A stretch of 14,959 bases of DNA. Source: Burkholderiaceae bacterium. Lineage in GTDB: Bacteria; Pseudomonadota; Gammaproteobacteria; Burkholderiales; Burkholderiaceae_C. The position numbers and the translations under genes are program-made. The stretch covers positions 1 through 14,959 of the forward strand of contig JALRFN010000083.1 of NCBI GenBank assembly GCA_023268425.1, read 5' to 3'. The number at the start of each line of letters is the position of its first letter. Position 1 is the first letter of the stretch. This document shows positions 6,748 to 13,640 of this stretch, one piece after another. Under the pieces are notes generated by a model. It did not search any database and was not told where the DNA came from. It was given only the letters and a program-made list of their open reading frames with translations.

Positions 6748-8508
6748 ATGGGGGCGCCTTTGCATCGCGGGTGGTTGTTGTGGGGCGCCCTGGGCGTGGC
6801 CACGCATTTGGGCTTGGTCTTGTACGGCCTGGTGCCCAATTTGGTGGTGCGGCCTTTGCACATGGCTTTTGCGCTGCCGTGGGTGTTGGTCGCTGCGGCC
6901 AAAACCCCGGCGCAGCGGCGCAGTGGCTGGGTCTTGACCTTGCTGGGCATGGCCGCTTGCGTGTGGATCGCCACCCACGCCGACGCGCTGGGCGACCAAT
7001 ACGGTTTCCTCGAAGGCCCCACGCAGACGGCCATCGCTGCGGGCTTGCTGGCCCTGGTGCTGGAGGCCGCGCGGCGGGTCATTGGTTGGCCCTTGCCGCT
7101 GATGGCCACGCTGGCCTTGGCCTACGGTTTGTGGGGCCAACACATCCCAGGTGAATTTGGTCACGCGGGCACACCGCTGGCGAGTTTCTTGGGCACCTTG
7201 ACGATTGCCGAGGGAGGCTTGTGGGGCAGTTTGACCGGCGTGTCGGTTGGCGTGGTGGCGATTTTTGTGATCTTTGGTGCCGTGCTCAACGCGGGTGAGG
7301 CCGGGCAAGGCTTCATGAACGTGGCCGCGGCGGCGGCCGGGCGTTTGACGGGGGGCGCGGCCAAAGTGTCGGTCGTGTCTTCGGCGCTGTTTGGTTCGAT
7401 CTCTGGCTCGGCCTCGGCCAACGTGGCCTCGACGGGCACCATCACCATGCCCGCGATGACGCGCTTGGGTTATCCCAAGCGTTTGGCCGCTGCGGTCGAG
7501 GCCGTGGCCTCATCGGGCGGGCAAATCATGCCGCCCCTGATGGGGGCAGGCGCGTTTGTCATGGTCGAGCTCACGGGCACGCCGTACGTGACCATCATGG
7601 CCGCTGCGGCCTTGCCCGCGTTGTTGTACTTTTGGACGGTGTGGGGCGGCATCAACGCCTGGAACCGCCGCGAGTCTTTGGCGCCCTTGCCGCAAGACGC
7701 GCAGCCCTCGCGGCGCGATTTGTTGCTCACCAGTGGCTTTTTCATCTTGCCGTTTGCGGTCTTGTTGTGGGGCATGTTCGGCCAACACTGGACGCCCGAG
7801 TACGCGGCCGTGTTGGCCACAGGCGTGGGCGCGGCCTTGTTGTGGTGGAACGTGCGAGGCCGTGCAGACGCGGCCTCGGTTCGGGCCCGTTGGCGCCAGG
7901 CTTTGTTGGGGGCTGGCCAGCAAGTGGCCATGATCGCCACCATCATCTTGTGTGCCTCCATCATCATTGGTGTCTTGTCCATCACTGGTTTGGGCGTGAA
8001 GATCACGTCGGTGATTCTGTCGGGCGCGCAGGGCTCGTTGGCCCTGTCGCTGTTGTTGACCGCGGTCGCTTGTCTGGTCTTGGGCATGGAAGTGCCGACC
8101 ACGGCGGCGTATGTGATTTGCGTCTCAGTCGCTGGCCCTGCATTGACGCGCCTGGGCCTGGAGCCGCTGCAAGTGCATTTGTTTGTGTTTTGGTTTGCGC
8201 TCCTGTCGACCATCACCCCGCCCGTGTGCGGCGCGGTGTTCATCGCAGCCGGCATGGTCGGCGAACACTGGTTGCGTGTCGCACTCACCGCCATGGCTTT
8301 AGGCGTGGGGCTTTATGTGGTGCCGCTGGGCATTGTCGTGCACCCAGCCTTGATCGGCTGGTGGGACCAGCCTTGGCTGGGTTTGCTGGCCTTTGTGCGC
8401 ATGGGCGTGGGCTTGTCCATCTTGTCGCACGCGCTGTTGGCCCCAGCGCCGCTGTGGCGGCGTGGCGTGGGAGCAGTGCTGGGCTTGGCCGTGGCCTTGT
8501 GGACTTGA
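6748..8508 (+). CDS. TRAP transporter permease, fused 4TM/12TM (DctQM-type)
   Basis: This 586-residue inner-membrane permease combines the small (DctQ-like) and large (DctM-like) TRAP subunits in one chain, the arrangement usual for TAXI systems; import would be driven by a sodium or proton gradient. Hydrophobic segments run throughout. Family landmarks are GSISGSASANVASTG (216-230), VEAVASSGGQIMPPLMGA (250-267), LGMEVPTTAAYV (445-456) and FWFALLSTITPPVCG (481-495), the two substrate/ion-site repeats of the DctM domain. The protein is on the short side for fused permeases, many of which are 600-850 residues. The chosen ATG at 6748 has AGG ten bases upstream; a TTG at 6739 would add three residues. 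A five-codon ORF (6725-6742, MAEQA) lies in the gap. It ends facing the convergent YceI gene. Confidence 0.93.
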   Translation: MGAPLHRGWLLWGALGVATHLGLVLYGLVPNLVVRPLHMAFALPWVLVAAAKTPAQRRSGWVLTLLGMAACVWIATHADALGDQYGFLEGPTQTAIAAGLLALVLEAARRVIGWPLPLMATLALAYGLWGQHIPGEFGHAGTPLASFLGTLTIAEGGLWGSLTGVSVGVVAIFVIFGAVLNAGEAGQGFMNVAAAAAGRLTGGAAKVSVVSSALFGSISGSASANVASTGTITMPAMTRLGYPKRLAAAVEAVASSGGQIMPPLMGAGAFVMVELTGTPYVTIMAAAALPALLYFWTVWGGINAWNRRESLAPLPQDAQPSRRDLLLTSGFFILPFAVLLWGMFGQHWTPEYAAVLATGVGAALLWWNVRGRADAASVRARWRQALLGAGQQVAMIATIILCASIIIGVLSITGLGVKITSVILSGAQGSLALSLLLTAVACLVLGMEVPTTAAYVICVSVAGPALTRLGLEPLQVHLFVFWFALLSTITPPVCGAVFIAAGMVGEHWLRVALTAMALGVGLYVVPLGIVVHPALIGWWDQPWLGLLAFVRMGVGLSILSHALLAPAPLWRRGVGAVLGLAVALWT

Positions 8509-8524
8509 GCCCAGCGTGACCTCG

Positions 8525-8561
8525 CCTGGGGGGCCGCGGTTGATGCCGTTTCGCCCCCTGG
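8525..8561. terminator. Possible bidirectional hairpin between convergent genes
   Basis: In the 59-base gap between the TRAP permease stop and the convergent YceI stop, CCTGGGGG (8525-8532) can pair with CCCCCTGG (8554-8561) with one T-T mismatch, and a small CGG/CCG stem sits inside the loop. There is no T-run on either strand, so intrinsic termination is only suggested by position and GC-rich pairing. Confidence 0.3.
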
Positions 8562-8567
8562 AGTCGC

Positions 8568-9146
8568 TTACTGCGCGATGGCTTCCAAAGCGATGTCGAT
8601 GCGCACCTCGTCACCGACGTAAGGCGCGTACTTGCCGGCACCGAAATCGCTGCGCTTGATGGTGGTGAAGGCATTGGCGCCGATGGCGGGTTTTTTCATC
8701 ATGGGGTGTGGCATCGATTGGAACGAGGTCACGCTCAAACTCACGGGCTTGGTCACGCCTTTGATCGTCAAGTTGCCGTCGATGCGTTGGGGCTTGTCAC
8801 CGTCAAAGATGACCTTCGTGGACTGGAAGGTGGCGGTCGGAAACTGCGCCGTGTCCAAGAAGTCGGCGCCTTGGATGTGACCATTGAACACATCAAAGCC
8901 CGTGTTGACCGAGGTCATGTCGATGCGGATGTCCACGCTGCCCGTCTTGGCTTGGGCGTCAAAGACCACCGTGCCCGTGGTCTTTTTGAAGCTGCTTTGT
9001 TGTGTCGAGTAGCCAAAGTGCGAATACGAAAAGCGCGGAAAGGTGTGGCTGCTGTCCACGGTGTATTGCAGCGGGGCGGCCATGGCGCTGCCGCTCAGCG
9101 CGATGAAGGCGGCGGTGACCAGGGTGGTGTGCTTGATGGATGTCAT
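8568..9146 (-). CDS. YceI-family periplasmic lipocalin-like protein (copy 1, distal)
   Basis: This 192-residue secreted protein belongs to the YceI family, beta-barrel proteins that bind polyisoprenoid or other amphiphilic ligands in the periplasm. A signal peptide is visible (MTSIKHTTLVTAAFIALSG, AMA|A cleavage near residue 24). The mature protein has the typical opening YTVDSSHTFPRFSYSHFG (28-45), DFLDTAQFPTATF (95-107), GNLTIKGVTKPVSL (124-137) and IKRSDFG (163-169). The start is fixed by the signal peptide and by GGAG five bases upstream of the ATG at 9146. An ATG at 9170 that overlaps the previous stop would add eight residues and is less likely. It is the last gene of a four-gene minus-strand operon, 20 bases after the second YceI gene. 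E. coli has a similar pairing of yceI with a cytochrome b561 homologue (yceJ). Confidence 0.94.
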   Translation of the reverse strand: MTSIKHTTLVTAAFIALSGSAMAAPLQYTVDSSHTFPRFSYSHFGYSTQQSSFKKTTGTVVFDAQAKTGSVDIRIDMTSVNTGFDVFNGHIQGADFLDTAQFPTATFQSTKVIFDGDKPQRIDGNLTIKGVTKPVSLSVTSFQSMPHPMMKKPAIGANAFTTIKRSDFGAGKYAPYVGDEVRIDIALEAIAQ

Positions 9147-9166
9147 GAAAACTCCAGGTTGATGAC

Positions 9167-9706
9167 TCATTTGAGTTGCAGGGTGAATTGAACGGTGATG
9201 TCGTTGGCCACGATGTCAAACGCGGACCACATGCCCACGCCCACACCGAAGTCCGCACGGCGGATCACCAACTGACCGTCGAGCAGGCCTTGCGGGCTGA
9301 GCCGCATGGAGGCTTGCAGCGTGCGGGTGTGGTCTTTGATGCGCAGTTGGCCGGTCGCCAAGTAGCGTCCAGCGCCTTGGTCTTGCAGGCTTTGCAACAC
9401 AAAGCGGGCTTGCGGGTGTTGGGCCGTGTTGAACCAGTCTTTGCCGACCACTTCGGTGTTGGCTTCGGCTGAGCCGGTGTCAATGCTGGCCAAGTCAATG
9501 TCTAAGCTGCCCTGGGCGGCTGAGGGCCTTTGGGTGTCCAAGTGGATTTGCGCCTTGAAGCGCTTGAATTGGCCTTGCATGGCCACGCCCATTTGGTGGT
9601 AGGTGAAAGCGATGCGGCTGGTTTGCGGCTGCACGCTTTGGTAGGTCGCGGCTTGCGCGCTCCAGGTGATGACGCCCAAACTCAGGGCGGTGATCAGGTG
9701 TTTCAT
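9167..9706 (-). CDS. YceI-family periplasmic protein (copy 2, divergent)
   Basis: This 179-residue protein with a signal peptide (MKHLITALSLGVITWSAQAA) has a YceI-like beta-barrel pattern, but it is much diverged from its neighbour. Recognisable parts are RIAFTYHQMGVAMQGQFKRF (31-50), SLDIDLASIDTG (67-78), DWFNTAQHPQARFVL (90-104), GQLRIKDHTRTL (119-130) and IRRADFGVG (148-156). The lysine- and proline-containing GVTKP loop of copy 1 is replaced by IKDHTRT, so the ligand pocket may differ. The ATG at 9706 is chosen for the signal peptide. It lies 17 bases downstream of the cytochrome gene and 20 bases upstream of copy 1, in the same operon. Its TGA overlaps an ATG (ATGA at 9167-9170) in front of copy 1. 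Confidence 0.9.
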   Translation of the reverse strand: MKHLITALSLGVITWSAQAATYQSVQPQTSRIAFTYHQMGVAMQGQFKRFKAQIHLDTQRPSAAQGSLDIDLASIDTGSAEANTEVVGKDWFNTAQHPQARFVLQSLQDQGAGRYLATGQLRIKDHTRTLQASMRLSPQGLLDGQLVIRRADFGVGVGMWSAFDIVANDITVQFTLQLK

Positions 9707-9723
9707 GATGGTTTCAATCCGGT

Positions 9724-10263
9724 TCAGCGCATGCGGCGCAGGGTGTCGTCGTGGTGGATGAAGTGGTGCCACAGGGCGGCGCCCACGTGGCCCAACAAGG
9801 TGGCCATCAAGGACAGGTTGAGCAGCTGGTGCACGCCGGCCAAGAACTCACCCAGCGCGGGGTCGCGTGCCAGCAAGTCGGGAATTGGCAGCACACCAAA
9901 CCACACGGTTTGAAAGCCCTTGGCCGAGCTCATGAGCCAGCCGCTCAAGGGAATGGCCACCATCAACACGTACAGCAGGATGTGGCCCGCGTGTGCAGCC
10001 CTGCGGTTCAGCGGCGACAAAGCTTCCGACAGCGGGGGTGCAGGGTGGCTCAGGCGCCATGCCAAGCGCAACCAGACCAGGGCAAACACCGTCACGCCAG
10101 CCCATTTGTGCCAGGCGTACAGCTGCAGCTTTCGCGGCGACAGCGGCAACTCGTGCATGTACAGCCCCAAGACCAGCAAACCCAAGATGAGCACCGCCAT
10201 CAGCCAGTGCAGCCCCTTGGCTGTGCGGGTGTAGCTGGGTGGGTGCGCCGTGGCGTCGCTCAT
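9724..10263 (-). CDS. Cytochrome b561-family membrane protein
   Basis: This 179-residue four-helix inner-membrane di-heme cytochrome (CybB/YceJ type) probably transfers electrons between quinones and periplasmic or membrane partners. Hydrophobic helices lie at about 17-36, 52-70, 91-112 and 147-166. Candidate heme ligands are His19 (KGLHWLMA), His52 (AWHKWAG), His91/His94 (HAGHILLY), His145 (GVHQLLN) and His159 (LLGHVGAALWHHF); which four bind heme needs an alignment. The ATG at 10263 has a GGAGA about nine bases upstream. The gene sits 24 bases after the dioxygenase gene and 17 before YceI copy 2. The b561-YceI pairing resembles E. coli yceJ-yceI and suggests a shared electron or isoprenoid-ligand function (inference). 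Confidence 0.93.
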   Translation of the reverse strand: MSDATAHPPSYTRTAKGLHWLMAVLILGLLVLGLYMHELPLSPRKLQLYAWHKWAGVTVFALVWLRLAWRLSHPAPPLSEALSPLNRRAAHAGHILLYVLMVAIPLSGWLMSSAKGFQTVWFGVLPIPDLLARDPALGEFLAGVHQLLNLSLMATLLGHVGAALWHHFIHHDDTLRRMR

Positions 10264-10287
10264 GTGTTCGTTCTCCGTGTTTGCGTC

Positions 10288-11076
10288 TCAGTGAAAGCTG
10301 TAGCCATCCATGGCGATGACGTGGTCGCTGATGCCGCGGAAAAAGGCTTGGGCTTGCGCGTCTTCGCCCGCAGCGCCAATGGCGGTGAACAGGGGCAACA
10401 GGTGTTCGTCACGTGGGTGGGCTTGGCGGCCCGTGGCTTCGCGGGCCCGGTAGTCCAGCAAGGCGGCGATGTCGTGCGCGAGCGTGTGCTCGTGAATCCA
10501 GTCGGCAAAGTGCTGCACATAGGCAGGGGTGCCACCGCCGCGCATGCTGATCAACTGCCAGTCGCGCAGGCTGTGTGTGATGTTGCCCGAGGCCACCACC
10601 CAATGGCCTTGGGCGGTCAGTGGGGCCAGGGCTTGGCCGACGCGGTAGGCGTGGGCAGGGCCACCGTGGTGTTGCACCGACAGCGGCACGATAGGCACGT
10701 CGGCGTCGGGCAGCATGTGGCGCAGCGGCACCCAAGCGCCGTGGTCGAGACCGCGTTGCGCGTCGGTCTCCACGGGGATGCTGGCCGCTTGCAAAGCAGC
10801 GACCACTTGTGCCGCCGCTTCGGGGCAGCCTGTGGCGGGGTATTGGATGTCGAACAAGCGCGGGTCAAAACCGCCGAAGTCGTGGATGGTCTCCAAGCGT
10901 GTTGCCGTGCCCACCGTGGGCACGCGGGTTTCCCAGTGCGGACTGACGACGATGATGGCTCGCGCTGGCTGCAAGTGGGTGACCACTTCGCGCATGGCGG
11001 CGCCTGCTGCACCAGGCTGCAAGGCAAACATGGGCGAGCCGTGTGGCACGAATAAAACGGGGCGGCGTGTGTTCAT
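10288..11076 (-). CDS. Class III extradiol-type (LigB/DODA family) dioxygenase
   Basis: This 262-residue cytoplasmic enzyme resembles the YgiD/DODA family, which uses a His-coordinated metal to open catecholic rings with O2. Likely metal or active-site histidines are His12 (FVPHGSPMFAL), His47 (VVSPHWET), His168 (GNITHSL) and His225 (RDEHLLPL), with the family block RGLDHGAWVPLRHMLPDADVPIVPLSV split around residues 108-134. These positions keep nearly the spacing of the known E. coli YgiD ligands. The ATG at 11076 is chosen because MNTRRPVLFVPHGSP is the usual start; the open frame upstream runs into the LysR gene. No clear Shine-Dalgarno is visible. It is the first gene of the four-gene operon with b561 and two YceI genes and diverges from a LysR gene that probably controls it. 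The actual substrate is unknown. Confidence 0.92.
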   Translation of the reverse strand: MNTRRPVLFVPHGSPMFALQPGAAGAAMREVVTHLQPARAIIVVSPHWETRVPTVGTATRLETIHDFGGFDPRLFDIQYPATGCPEAAAQVVAALQAASIPVETDAQRGLDHGAWVPLRHMLPDADVPIVPLSVQHHGGPAHAYRVGQALAPLTAQGHWVVASGNITHSLRDWQLISMRGGGTPAYVQHFADWIHEHTLAHDIAALLDYRAREATGRQAHPRDEHLLPLFTAIGAAGEDAQAQAFFRGISDHVIAMDGYSFH

Positions 11077-11123
11077 GGGGGCGCACTGTAGGTCGCTCAA
11101 GCGCACAGAAAAAGTGGGCAATG

Positions 11124-11153
11124 TGCAAATATTTGTTGCAAAATTCGCAACAA
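11124..11153. promoter_or_regulatory. Overlapping inverted repeats in the LysR/dioxygenase divergent promoter
   Basis: In the 76-base gap between the divergent genes there are three nested symmetrical elements: TGCAA-N7-TTGCA (11124-11140), a perfect 10-bp palindrome CAAATATTTG (11126-11135), and TTGTTGC-N7-GCAACAA (11133-11153) with perfect 7-bp arms. The centres of the two interrupted repeats are 11 bases apart, about one helical turn. The last arm overlaps the A of the LysR start codon and leaves no room for a Shine-Dalgarno sequence. Such interrupted dyads (T-N11-A type) are typical LysR sites, so autoregulation plus control of the operon is the likely role. Confidence 0.6.
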
Positions 11154-12052
11154 TGGACAAGCTCGATGCGATGCAAATGTTTGTGCGGGTGGCCGAGGCC
11201 GGCAGCTTCATTGCCGTGGCCAACCACATGCAGGTGGCCCGCTCGGTGGTGACGCGGCAGGTGGCGGCCTTGGAGCAACACCTGGGCACACAGTTGATCA
11301 CCCGCAGCACACGGCGTTTGAGCTTGACGGCGGCGGGCGCCGTGTATTTGGAAAAAGCCCGCGTGATCTTGAACATGGTCGATGCGGCGGAGTCCGATTT
11401 GGGCGAGGCGCGCGTCACGCCACGCGGTCGCATCCGCTTGGGCCTGCCCTTGAGCTATGGTTTGCAGGTCTTGATGCCAGCCTTGTTGGACTTTGCCCAG
11501 CAACACGCCCTGGTCGAGCTGGTCATGGACTTGTCTGACCAACGGGCCAACCTGATCGAAGGCGGTTTGGACCTGTCGATCCGCATCACCGCCGAGTTGC
11601 AGCCCGCCGACATCGTGCGCCGTTTAGGCACTTGTCGCCTGCACACCGTGGCCAGTCCTGGGTATTTGGCTACGCACGGCGCACCCCGTCACCCCGATGA
11701 GCTGTGCCACCACGCCTGTTTGCTTTACGCGCATGAGGCCACGCAAAGCGTGTGGCCTTACCAAGACGGCGAACAAAGCCTCAACGTGCCCGTGCGGGGA
11801 CGGGTGGTGGCCAACAACGGCAGCATGCTGACCGAGGCGGCCTTGCGTGGCATGGGCATCACACGCCAGCCCGACTTTGTGTTGGGCGATCACCTGAGCC
11901 AAGGGCGCTTACAAGCCGTCTTGTCCAGCTTTGAGGGGCCGCCGCTGGGCGTCTACGCCGTGCTGCCCAGCAACCGCTACGTGCCGCATCGGGTGCGGGT
12001 CTTGATGGACGAGCTGGCGGCGTTCTTGGCCCCCAGCTTGGTGAGCGGCTGA
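11153..12052 (+). CDS. LysR-family transcriptional regulator (divergent from dioxygenase operon)
   Basis: This 299-residue DNA-binding regulator has an N-terminal winged helix-turn-helix (residues 1-60: MDKLDAMQMFVRVAEAGSF, then VARSVVTRQVAALEQHLG with LITRSTRRLSLTAAG) and a C-terminal LysR substrate-binding domain (about 90-295). The opening MDKLDAMQMF is typical of the LysR subgroup that regulates oxidoreductase genes. The ATG at 11153 has no Shine-Dalgarno sequence, because the inverted repeat abuts it; translation may be leaderless or weak. It is transcribed away from the dioxygenase/b561/YceI operon with overlapping control sequence, the classical LysR arrangement, so that operon is the likely target. 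The effector is unknown, possibly an aromatic compound, by guilt of association only. Confidence 0.94.
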   Translation: MDKLDAMQMFVRVAEAGSFIAVANHMQVARSVVTRQVAALEQHLGTQLITRSTRRLSLTAAGAVYLEKARVILNMVDAAESDLGEARVTPRGRIRLGLPLSYGLQVLMPALLDFAQQHALVELVMDLSDQRANLIEGGLDLSIRITAELQPADIVRRLGTCRLHTVASPGYLATHGAPRHPDELCHHACLLYAHEATQSVWPYQDGEQSLNVPVRGRVVANNGSMLTEAALRGMGITRQPDFVLGDHLSQGRLQAVLSSFEGPPLGVYAVLPSNRYVPHRVRVLMDELAAFLAPSLVSG

Positions 12053-12218
12053 GGGCGGGTGGGCCTGTGCGTCAATTCCGGGTCATGCTGCCGTTTCTTG
12101 CCTGAGCGCGGCTTGTTGCCGTGCGCAGCGCCTTGGCTCGCGGGTGTACCCGATCACTGGCGCATGGCACGCAGCCCAAAGTTGATGGCGCGTGGCCAGC
12201 GACTTTGAGTCTGCGTAT
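12053..12218. other. Convergent spacer between two LysR genes
   Basis: These 166 bases separate two LysR genes that end towards each other. A stem-loop GCGCGGC/GCCGTGC with loop TTGTT (12106-12124, one G-T pair) could weaken transcription from both sides but has no T-run. On the minus strand a short stretch ending at a TGA (12154-12156) reads like a protein C-terminus (SRWPRAINFGLRAMRQ), in a different frame from the LysR gene. It may be a remnant or chance. Nothing else is recognisable. Confidence 0.35.
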
Positions 12219-13133
12219 TCAAGAAACCGTGGGCGTGGCGCCGGCGCGCACGCAGCTGATCAAACAGTGGGCGAAGTAGGCCGCTGCGGGTGTCATCGGC
12301 ACATCGGGTTGGCTGAGCACGATGACGTCCAAATCACTGGGCTCCAGCCCCGTATTGGGCACCGGGCTGATGCCGCGTGACTCGGGGTGGCCGAGCAAGG
12401 GTTCGGGCACGACGCCCAAGGCGTCACCGTGTCGGATCAATGACAAGGCCGCCAAGGTCTCACCCAGCACCGCGCGTTTGGGAAAGGGCACGCCGGCTTG
12501 GCGGAACATCTGCGCGTGTTGGTTGCCTGGTGCGTCCGCAATGGGGCCGGTGTGCGCCCATTCGCAGGCGCTGAGGGCCTCGGGACTGGGGTCCAAAAAG
12601 ATGCGGTGGCCTTGGCGCGCTGCGACGCGCTGGCGCACGCGCACCACGTGCTGCATGGTGAACTCCTTGCTGGGCACTTCGCCGGGGTCGGCGGCCACCA
12701 GTGCCCAATCCAGGCTGCCATCGCGCAAGCGCGGCAAGGTGCGGGACATCAGGCCATCGATGATGTGCACTTGCACCTGTTGGTAACGCTGGCGAAACCA
12801 GGCGAAGGCGTCACCCAGCACGGTCAAGGTGACGTAGGGCGTGACGCCGATGTGGATGCTGCCGTGGTCATGGCCGCGGGTTTGCTGCCAGTCGTCTTCG
12901 GTCAGTTCGATCTGGCGCAACACCAAGCGTGCGCGTTGCACCGCTCGCTCTCCTGCGGGGGTCAAGCCAATGCCGCGCGAACGCCGCTGCAGCAAAGGCA
13001 AGCCGGCCTCATCTTCAAGTTGTCGCAAGGCCTTGGTGACGGCCGCTTGCGAGATGTTGAGCATGCGCGCCGCCGCGCGGATGCCACCGTGGTCAATCGA
13101 TGCGACCAGGGCTTGCAGTTGGTGCAGTTTCAT
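12219..13133 (-). CDS. LysR-family transcriptional regulator (divergent from M20 amidohydrolase)
   Basis: This 304-residue regulator has an N-terminal helix-turn-helix (MKLHQLQALVASIDHGGIRA, LNISQAAVTKALRQLEDEAG, residues 1-45), the wing PLLQRRSRGIGLTPAGE (46-62) and a substrate-binding domain (about 88-295). The start at 13133 is chosen by family length. The frame stays open to 13244, but that extension is Pro/His-rich and unlike a LysR N-terminus. No Shine-Dalgarno is visible upstream of either start. It diverges from the amidohydrolase fragment across 268 bases and is most likely its regulator; in Comamonadaceae such pairs often accompany transporter genes, which would lie beyond the junction. 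It is only distantly similar to the other LysR protein in this window, so this is not a local duplication. Confidence 0.94.
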   Translation of the reverse strand: MKLHQLQALVASIDHGGIRAAARMLNISQAAVTKALRQLEDEAGLPLLQRRSRGIGLTPAGERAVQRARLVLRQIELTEDDWQQTRGHDHGSIHIGVTPYVTLTVLGDAFAWFRQRYQQVQVHIIDGLMSRTLPRLRDGSLDWALVAADPGEVPSKEFTMQHVVRVRQRVAARQGHRIFLDPSPEALSACEWAHTGPIADAPGNQHAQMFRQAGVPFPKRAVLGETLAALSLIRHGDALGVVPEPLLGHPESRGISPVPNTGLEPSDLDVIVLSQPDVPMTPAAAYFAHCLISCVRAGATPTVS

Positions 13134-13401
13134 GGAGGTGCATGGCTGTGTTGAGGCCGGAGTCTGGTTGTGTCGGTCTGCCCGTCCTAGGGAAAGCCCT
13201 AGTGGCAGCGGCGCCAAGTGATGTGCGGGGGAGTTTGAATCCAATGATGAGAAAAGCCATTGATTTCAATGTGTTTTTTCTTCAGCAAGCGCCTTGACAA
13301 GTGACAACTATAGGTGTTCATGAAAGCAATTAAAAGTCTTTTTGGTTTTCTATTCGATTTCTAGAATTTTGTCCAATTCTTGACCTTGAAGCCAAACTTT
13401 C
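13134..13401. promoter_or_regulatory. Divergent promoter region between LysR and amidohydrolase
   Basis: These 268 bases become clearly AT-rich after about 13,220, as expected for promoters. They contain CTAGGG-AAAG-CCCTAG (13187-13202), 54 bases upstream of the LysR start and a good LysR operator candidate. A TTGACA (13294-13299) matches a -35 box, but no good -10 lies at the right distance. AGAATT-N6-AATTCT (13363-13380) is a perfect 6-bp dyad 22 bases before the amidohydrolase ATG. Roles are inferred from position and symmetry only. Confidence 0.5.
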
Positions 13402-13629
13402 ATGCACGCCATCCCCACTGCTTTGTGCGAACAACTGGACGAATTTGTTGCCATTCGCCGCGACATCCACGCGCACCCTGAGTTGGGTTTGAAAGAGTTT
13501 CGGACCTCGGCGCTGGTCGCCGATCGCTTGCGCACCTGGGGCTATACGGTCACCACAGGACTGGCCCAAACGGGCTTGGTGGCGCAGTTGCGTCGAGGCA
13601 GCGGCAGCAAACGTTTGGGCTTGCGCGCA
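13402..13629 (+). pseudogene. M20 (hippurate-hydrolase-like) amidohydrolase, N-terminal fragment cut at the junction
   Basis: The first 76 codons are clearly an M20D-type metallo-amidohydrolase (carboxypeptidase Ss1/hippurate hydrolase group): FVAIRRDIHAHPELGLKEF (15-33), ALVADRLRTWGYTVTTGL (37-54), GLVAQLRRG and KRLGLRA (70-76). In intact members the next residues are DMDALP, carrying a metal-site aspartate. Here the sequence switches abruptly to a frame (IDRGQRPRG...) that is the antisense of another gene and runs on to 13938 without family resemblance. The protein would normally be about 390-400 residues, so it is cut to a fifth and lacks all catalytic residues. The ATG at 13402 follows an AT-rich promoter region and diverges from a LysR gene. 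The truncation may be an assembly artefact rather than a true pseudogene. Confidence 0.88.
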
Positions 13630-13640
13630 ATCGATCGCGG
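13624..13640. other. Junction between betaproteobacterial and alphaproteobacterial-like DNA
   Basis: Left of this point the plus strand encodes an M20 amidohydrolase up to GLRA. Right of it the minus strand encodes an AmpD-type amidase whose C-terminal region is still recognisable to about residue 210. Both genes are broken here, tail facing tail, with no insertion sequence, repeat, tRNA or integrase. Codon habits and protein affinities change at the same point. The exact base cannot be fixed, because both reading frames remain open through the 17 bases given. Confidence 0.8.

Noticed and set aside
9751..11055. 434-codon plus-strand open frame across the b561 and dioxygenase genes
   Set aside because: His/Gln/Val-rich antisense shadow; the minus strand encodes well-recognised proteins with ribosome sites and signal peptides.
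13134..13244. N-terminal extension of LysR no. 2
   Set aside because: LysR proteins begin at MKLHQLQALV-type sequences; the extension is Pro/His-rich and overlaps the probable operator.
13330..13623. C-terminal extension of the amidase on the minus strand
   Set aside because: Antisense of the amidohydrolase start and its promoter; resembles no amidase C-terminus.
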